64,000 nt of DNA from NCBI GenBank assembly GCA_014584575.1, contig JACTMP010000029.1, forward strand, positions 97,150-161,149, read 5' to 3'. Positions within the stretch are counted from its first letter, which is position 1, and each line of letters opens with the position of its first letter. A program made the position numbers and the translations under genes. Source of the stretch: Chloroflexota bacterium. Lineage in GTDB: Bacteria > Chloroflexota > Anaerolineae > Promineifilales > Promineifilaceae. The notes beneath the pieces are model-generated. The model worked only from the letters and a program-made list of their open reading frames with translations. It was not told where the DNA came from and ran no database searches. Below, piece by piece: positions 60,112-64,000 of the stretch.

Positions 60112-63100
60112 ACCAGACAAACACCACCCAGACGATGATGATGCCCGCATGGACGGCCGTCTGGCGGCCGCGTCTTCTCCTGGCTCTCTGGCTGCTGGTG
60201 GCCCTGGGTTTTCTGGCAATTTTTGTGGCTGATTTGTTCCTGAGTTATGAGCTGCTCGCCGCGCCCTGCACCGGGCCGGAGTGCCATTATCAGGCGATCA
60301 CGGCCGTCGAAGCGGAGGTGTTGGCCATTTGGGGCTTGCCGGTGAACGCCTATGCCCTGTATATCTTGGGCATTTCCATCCTGCCGGTTATCCTCTTCAC
60401 TGCACTGGCTGTCCTGATGCTCAACCGCCTCTACCCGCAAAAAGAGGGCATGTTTTATTCCCTCACCCTCATTGTGATTCCGGTGGTCGCCATCACCAGC
60501 TTTGACGTGGTCGCCGACGCTTTTCCCCGGCTCAACATCCCTATACAACTGGTCGTCATCGTGGGCCATTTGCTGTTGATGTCTCTATTCCTCGTTTTCC
60601 CTCGCAGCCGGTTCGAGCCGCGCTGGACGGCCGTTCTACCCATTTTCTCCGCCTTTTTCGGCCTCTACCCGCTTTTTTTCGCCGAAGAAATGAGGCTGCC
60701 GATCAGCCAGCCTTACTTTTTGCTGCTCCTGCTCGTGTTGGCCGTTATCTTCTATCGTTACCGCCGGCTTTTTGACGAGAGCGAAAGACGGCAGACCAGA
60801 TTGGCGATTTTGGGCATATTCATCTTCTTTATCGGCGTTCCCATTTGGAGCTACACCTTTGAGATAGCCGCGCCCGCGCCCGGCCAGGATAGGCTGTTGA
60901 CCACTATTGGCGGCTGGACATTGTGCGTGATCACGACAATCGCCCTGCCTGCTGCCCTATTTGCCGCTATCTTGCGCGATAGGCTGTGGGATATGGCGAT
61001 TATTCTGAATCGGACACTGGTGTATGGTGGGTTGACGGCGGGGGTAACGGCCGTTTACCTGCTCATGATCGGCGGGTTAGGGCTGTTGGCGGCGGGGCAG
61101 CAGTGGCGGCTGTTGGGTGTGGTGCTGGCAACGGCCGTCACCGCCATCTTGCTCAAACCGGTCAAAACCAGCCTGCAAACCCACGTCAACCGCCTCATCC
61201 CGCCACCCCCCAAAGATGTCCCCACGCCGACAGAACATGCCCACCATCCAGCTATTCCCCACCGGCGCGGGCTGGTCGCGGGACTGCTTTTGCTGGCGCT
61301 GGCAGTGCAGGCGGCTTTGGCCTGGTTAACAGCCGTTGGCTGCTACCGCTTCTCAGATTATGGATTGGTCGGCTTGTTTGTCTCCGCGGGCAGCGGCCTG
61401 CTTTTTACCACTGTCGGCGGCCTGATTCTCTATTATCGGCCCGATAACCGCATCGGCTGGCTTTGCCTGTGGACCGGCATCGGCCTGCCCACTCTAGCCG
61501 TTATCGAATTGTATCTGCATTGTGGTTTGGCCGGACAATTGGCCGCGCCCGGATCGGCGTATCTGGCCTGGCTCACCTACAGCTATGGCGTTGTCCTGAT
61601 TATTCTGCCCATGTTCATCCTGCTGCCCATGCTTTACCCCAACGGGCACTTCTTATCCCCGCGCTGGCGCAATCTAACCATTGGCGGCCTCCTCATCATC
61701 GCCATCGCCAGTATAGGCACAGGTTTTCTGCCGGATTTCGGACAGATCAACGCTTTTGGCGGCGGCTGGGCTATTACCAACCCATTTGGTGTAACAGGAT
61801 TGCCAACGTGGTGGTATGCCACTTTTAGAGCGATGCTGCTGCTGGCCGTTTTGTTTGTCAGTGTAGCCGGTATCGCCTCTATGGGCCTGCGGCTGAAACG
61901 GTCGGTGGGGGATGAGCGGCAGCAGATGAAATGGCTGGTTTATTTTATGGCCACGGCCGTTATCGTCCAATTGCTCGTTTTTGAGCTGCCCGGTGCTTTG
62001 TTCTATCCCCAACTTTTCCAAACCATCTGGTATGAACTGATCATCCTGATCGTCTTCTGGGGCTATCCGCTGATCATCGGTATAGCCGTTTTCAAATACC
62101 GGTTGTACGCCATTGACCTGGTGATCAACCGCACCCTGGTTTACGGCAGCCTGACGCTGGTGGTGGTTTCCATTTACGCTCTGACGGTGGGGGTGTTGAG
62201 CCTGATGTTCCACACGTCGGGCAACCTGGTCATTGCATTAGTCGCCACCGGTTTCATTGCCGTTCTCTTCCAACCGCTGCACCAACGCTTGCAGCGGGGC
62301 GTGAACCGGCTGATGTTTGGCGAGCGGGACGACCCCTACAAAGTGCTGTCACAATTGGGGCGGCAGTTGGGGGAAACGGCCGTGCCCGGCCAAATCCTGC
62401 CCGCCATCACCACCACCATCACCCAAACGCTCAAGCTGCCCTACGCCGCCATCCAGCTAACCACCTCTGATGGGGAACGACAGACCGTGGCTGTTAGCGG
62501 CCAGCCGGCCGCCGGCAGCGAAGAGTGGCCGCTGCTGCATCAGGGCGAATTAGTCGGCTGGCTCATCGTCGCCCCACGCTCCCCCCAGGAGCAGTTTACG
62601 GGCCGGGAATGTCAACTGTTAACCGACATTGCCGGGCAAACCGGCGCCGCCGCTTACGCCGTGCGCCTCACCACCGCCTTGCAGCACTCCCGCGAAAAGC
62701 TGGTGCTGGCCCGTGAAGAAGAACGCCGCCGCATCCGCCGCGACCTGCACGACGAACTCGGCCCCACCCTGGCCAGCCAGACGTTTGCCATTGACGCCGT
62801 TTTAGACCTGCTCCAAAGCAACCCGCAGGAAGCCGCCCGCCTGCTGCGCGGCCTGAAAGCGCAAAACCAGGAAACGGTAACGGAGATTCGGCGGCTGGTG
62901 TATGAACTGCGGCCGCCCACGCTGGATGAGTTGGGGTTGGTAGGTGCGCTGCAAGCCCACGCCGCCCAGATGAACAAACCACCACATCTGCACATTCAGA
63001 TTACCGCCCGGCCAGAGCCGCTGCCGCCGCTCTCCGCCGCCGTGGAAGTGGCCGCCTACCGCATCGCCCTGGAAGCGATGACCAATGCCGCCCGGCACGC

Positions 63101-63323
63101 CCATGCGCAAACTTGCGCCATTCATCTACAAGCAGAAGCATCACGCCTCACGCTCACGGTTGCTGATGATGGCCGCGGGCTGGAGCCAAACGGCCGTCAC
63201 GGGGTCGGTCTCCACTCCATGCGCGAGCGGGCGGAGGAGTTGGGCGGAAGATTGACGGTAGAATCTGGAAACGGAGTGGGGGTAATGGTAACGGCCGTTA
63301 TCCCAATTTCACTCAGCAGATGA
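60108..63323 (+). CDS. Large multi-helix membrane sensor kinase, HisKA_3/LiaS-like
   Basis: A 1071-residue sensor kinase with about 18-20 hydrophobic helices in its first 720 residues. Two similar blocks, DMAIILNRTLVYGGLTAGVT and AIDLVINRTLVYGSLTLVVV, show an internal duplication of the membrane sensor. A GAF-like region (about 760-860) leads to the HisKA_3 dimer domain with His881 in RRIRRDLHDELGPTLASQ and the typical LVYELRPPTLDELGLVGALQ. The ATPase has MTNAARHAHA and VADDGRGLEPNGRHGVGLHS. Its start overlaps the previous gene by ATGA. The usual LuxR-type response regulator is not adjacent. Confidence 0.9.
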   Translation: MNQTNTTQTMMMPAWTAVWRPRLLLALWLLVALGFLAIFVADLFLSYELLAAPCTGPECHYQAITAVEAEVLAIWGLPVNAYALYILGISILPVILFTALAVLMLNRLYPQKEGMFYSLTLIVIPVVAITSFDVVADAFPRLNIPIQLVVIVGHLLLMSLFLVFPRSRFEPRWTAVLPIFSAFFGLYPLFFAEEMRLPISQPYFLLLLLVLAVIFYRYRRLFDESERRQTRLAILGIFIFFIGVPIWSYTFEIAAPAPGQDRLLTTIGGWTLCVITTIALPAALFAAILRDRLWDMAIILNRTLVYGGLTAGVTAVYLLMIGGLGLLAAGQQWRLLGVVLATAVTAILLKPVKTSLQTHVNRLIPPPPKDVPTPTEHAHHPAIPHRRGLVAGLLLLALAVQAALAWLTAVGCYRFSDYGLVGLFVSAGSGLLFTTVGGLILYYRPDNRIGWLCLWTGIGLPTLAVIELYLHCGLAGQLAAPGSAYLAWLTYSYGVVLIILPMFILLPMLYPNGHFLSPRWRNLTIGGLLIIAIASIGTGFLPDFGQINAFGGGWAITNPFGVTGLPTWWYATFRAMLLLAVLFVSVAGIASMGLRLKRSVGDERQQMKWLVYFMATAVIVQLLVFELPGALFYPQLFQTIWYELIILIVFWGYPLIIGIAVFKYRLYAIDLVINRTLVYGSLTLVVVSIYALTVGVLSLMFHTSGNLVIALVATGFIAVLFQPLHQRLQRGVNRLMFGERDDPYKVLSQLGRQLGETAVPGQILPAITTTITQTLKLPYAAIQLTTSDGERQTVAVSGQPAAGSEEWPLLHQGELVGWLIVAPRSPQEQFTGRECQLLTDIAGQTGAAAYAVRLTTALQHSREKLVLAREEERRRIRRDLHDELGPTLASQTFAIDAVLDLLQSNPQEAARLLRGLKAQNQETVTEIRRLVYELRPPTLDELGLVGALQAHAAQMNKPPHLHIQITARPEPLPPLSAAVEVAAYRIALEAMTNAARHAHAQTCAIHLQAEASRLTLTVADDGRGLEPNGRHGVGLHSMRERAEELGGRLTVESGNGVGVMVTAVIPISLSR

Positions 63324-63333
63324 AGGTGGCCGT

Positions 63334-63684
63334 CTACAAGTTCAGATCGAGGATTTGGGCGAACATCGCCCGCACCGCCTGTAAATCATTTGCCGAGAGT
63401 TTGCCCAGTTGGCGGCGGACAAGGGTAGCATCAAACGAGGATAGTATGGGTTTGACTACACCCGGTTTAAGCAAACCAGCCGTTTGCCAATCTACCAGAC
63501 CAACCTCATCTGGTCTGTTCATTAGCTGACTGGTAATTGGCGCAAGGATGATGTCGGGGTGAAGGTGATTATACGTCTCGCTGCTTAAAACAACAGCGGG
63601 TCTACGCTTGACGGCGCTTTGATCGGTGTAAGGAAAGGGAACAAGCAGAATATCTCCCTGTTTATAGATCGTCGTAGATGGCAT
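63334..63684 (-). CDS. MazF/PemK-like endoribonuclease toxin
   Basis: A 116-residue SH3-like toxin. YKQGDILLVPFPYTDQSAVK, RPAVVLSSETYN, IILAPITSQL and KPILSSFDATLVRRQLGKLS match the MazF/PemK fold, with the active-site Arg in KRRPAVV. ATG 63684 is chosen; ATG 63687 is next to it and ATG 63711 is less likely. It overlaps the upstream partner by about 23 bases. The target is single-stranded RNA at a short motif. Confidence 0.85.
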   Translation of the reverse strand: MPSTTIYKQGDILLVPFPYTDQSAVKRRPAVVLSSETYNHLHPDIILAPITSQLMNRPDEVGLVDWQTAGLLKPGVVKPILSSFDATLVRRQLGKLSANDLQAVRAMFAQILDLNL

Positions 63685-63880
63685 CATCGTCGTTGTCCCA
63701 TACGCGGGCAAATGCTATTTCAGAATTAGCCATGGCGGCCTGAACCAGCAGTTGATGTGCATCTTCAGACTGTTCAAGGACAGTGATCAGCAAGCGGGTG
63801 TTTGGCTCTAACAAGAAAGGCACATCCAGTTTGATTTCTTTGCCGTCATAATGGGCAGGAACGGTAGTCAATGTTTTCAT
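63662..63880 (-). CDS. Antitoxin partner of the MazF-like toxin
   Basis: A 72-residue protein with ALVQAAMANSEIAFARVWDN-like acidic C-terminus (VQAAMANSEIAF, DNDDDAIYDDL) and a short N-terminal beta-strand region (TVPAHYDGKEIKLDVPFLL). It is not AbrB-like by eye but position and size suit an antitoxin. A TACAAT box at 63892-63887 on the minus strand lies six bases before the ATG, giving a leaderless-type start. Beyond it to 64000 nothing is recognised. Confidence 0.7.
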   Translation of the reverse strand: MKTLTTVPAHYDGKEIKLDVPFLLEPNTRLLITVLEQSEDAHQLLVQAAMANSEIAFARVWDNDDDAIYDDL

Positions 63881-64000
63881 ATGGCTATTGTAAAAGATTT
63901 CAGGTTCTTTGGGAATTCATGTGGTTGACAGCATATGTGGGGGTCAAACAAATCGTTTGTACCCCTCTAAATCCAACCAAATGCGCTGAAAGAGGGTGCT

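Overview
The window looks like chromosomal DNA of a free-living, moderately high-GC bacterium. The best guess is a Chloroflexota lineage (Anaerolineae or relatives). The grounds are sugar ABC transport linked to Gfo/Idh/MocA oxidoreductases, tandem FemAB-type proteins, EAD/nSTAND proteins, delta-60 and CSLREA surface proteins that end in a short (Y/F)LP(V/L)IV tail, and very dense copies of the octamer ACGGCCGT. No rRNA, tRNA, CRISPR array, phage or transposase gene was seen, so the phylum call is inference.

Layout. 0-10.4 kb is mostly plus strand: an acyl-CoA dehydrogenase; a large LysM protein of unknown function; converging on it an EAD-nSTAND-TM-FGE-like signalling ATPase; two tandem FemAB-like transferases; an isocitrate/isopropylmalate-type dehydrogenase; and an alpha/beta hydrolase. 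10.4-33.9 kb is an almost unbroken minus-strand run: a GntR/FCD regulator, a complete sugar ABC importer (binding lipoprotein, two permeases, two ATPases), three TIM-barrel isomerases, two Gfo/Idh/MocA oxidoreductases, two Tm-1-like (UPF0261) proteins with a PEP-hydrolase-like partner, a cupin, a creatininase-family hydrolase, a GlcD/GlcF-like FAD and Fe-S pair, a small membrane protein and a TauE/SafE transporter. This reads as one carbohydrate or polyol uptake and oxidation locus whose substrate cannot be named. A PIN-domain toxin module and a metallophosphoesterase close the run.

34-42.3 kb is mixed housekeeping and signalling: a VOC protein, a ROK kinase, an rRNA methyltransferase-like protein, a pRiA4b ORF-3-like protein, a SIR2-EAD effector-like protein, a GAF/PAS histidine kinase and ScpA. 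42.3-54.3 kb is accessory: a WD40 remnant, a peptidoglycan-binding protein with an eCIS-like MQRTVGN motif, three secreted proteins sharing a C-terminal tail, a HicBA module, a dihaem cytochrome c, cupins, and broken copies of neighbouring genes. 54.3-64 kb is plus strand: a small kinase, a TetR repressor with a visible operator, a glycosyltransferase, a hydrolase, an acetyltransferase, a phosphotransferase-like protein, a frameshifted kinase, a large multi-TM HisKA_3-type sensor kinase, and a MazEF-like module on the minus strand.

Three patterns run across the genes. First, nearly every spacer in the 13.8-33.2 kb catabolic run holds a hairpin, often two opposed arrays of heptamers, falling into several sequence families. 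Second, ACGGCCGT occurs roughly twice per kilobase. Third, matching EAD-like domains sit on the STAND ATPase at 3.5-6.1 kb and the SIR2 protein at 38.1 kb, suggesting a split sensor/effector defence pair.
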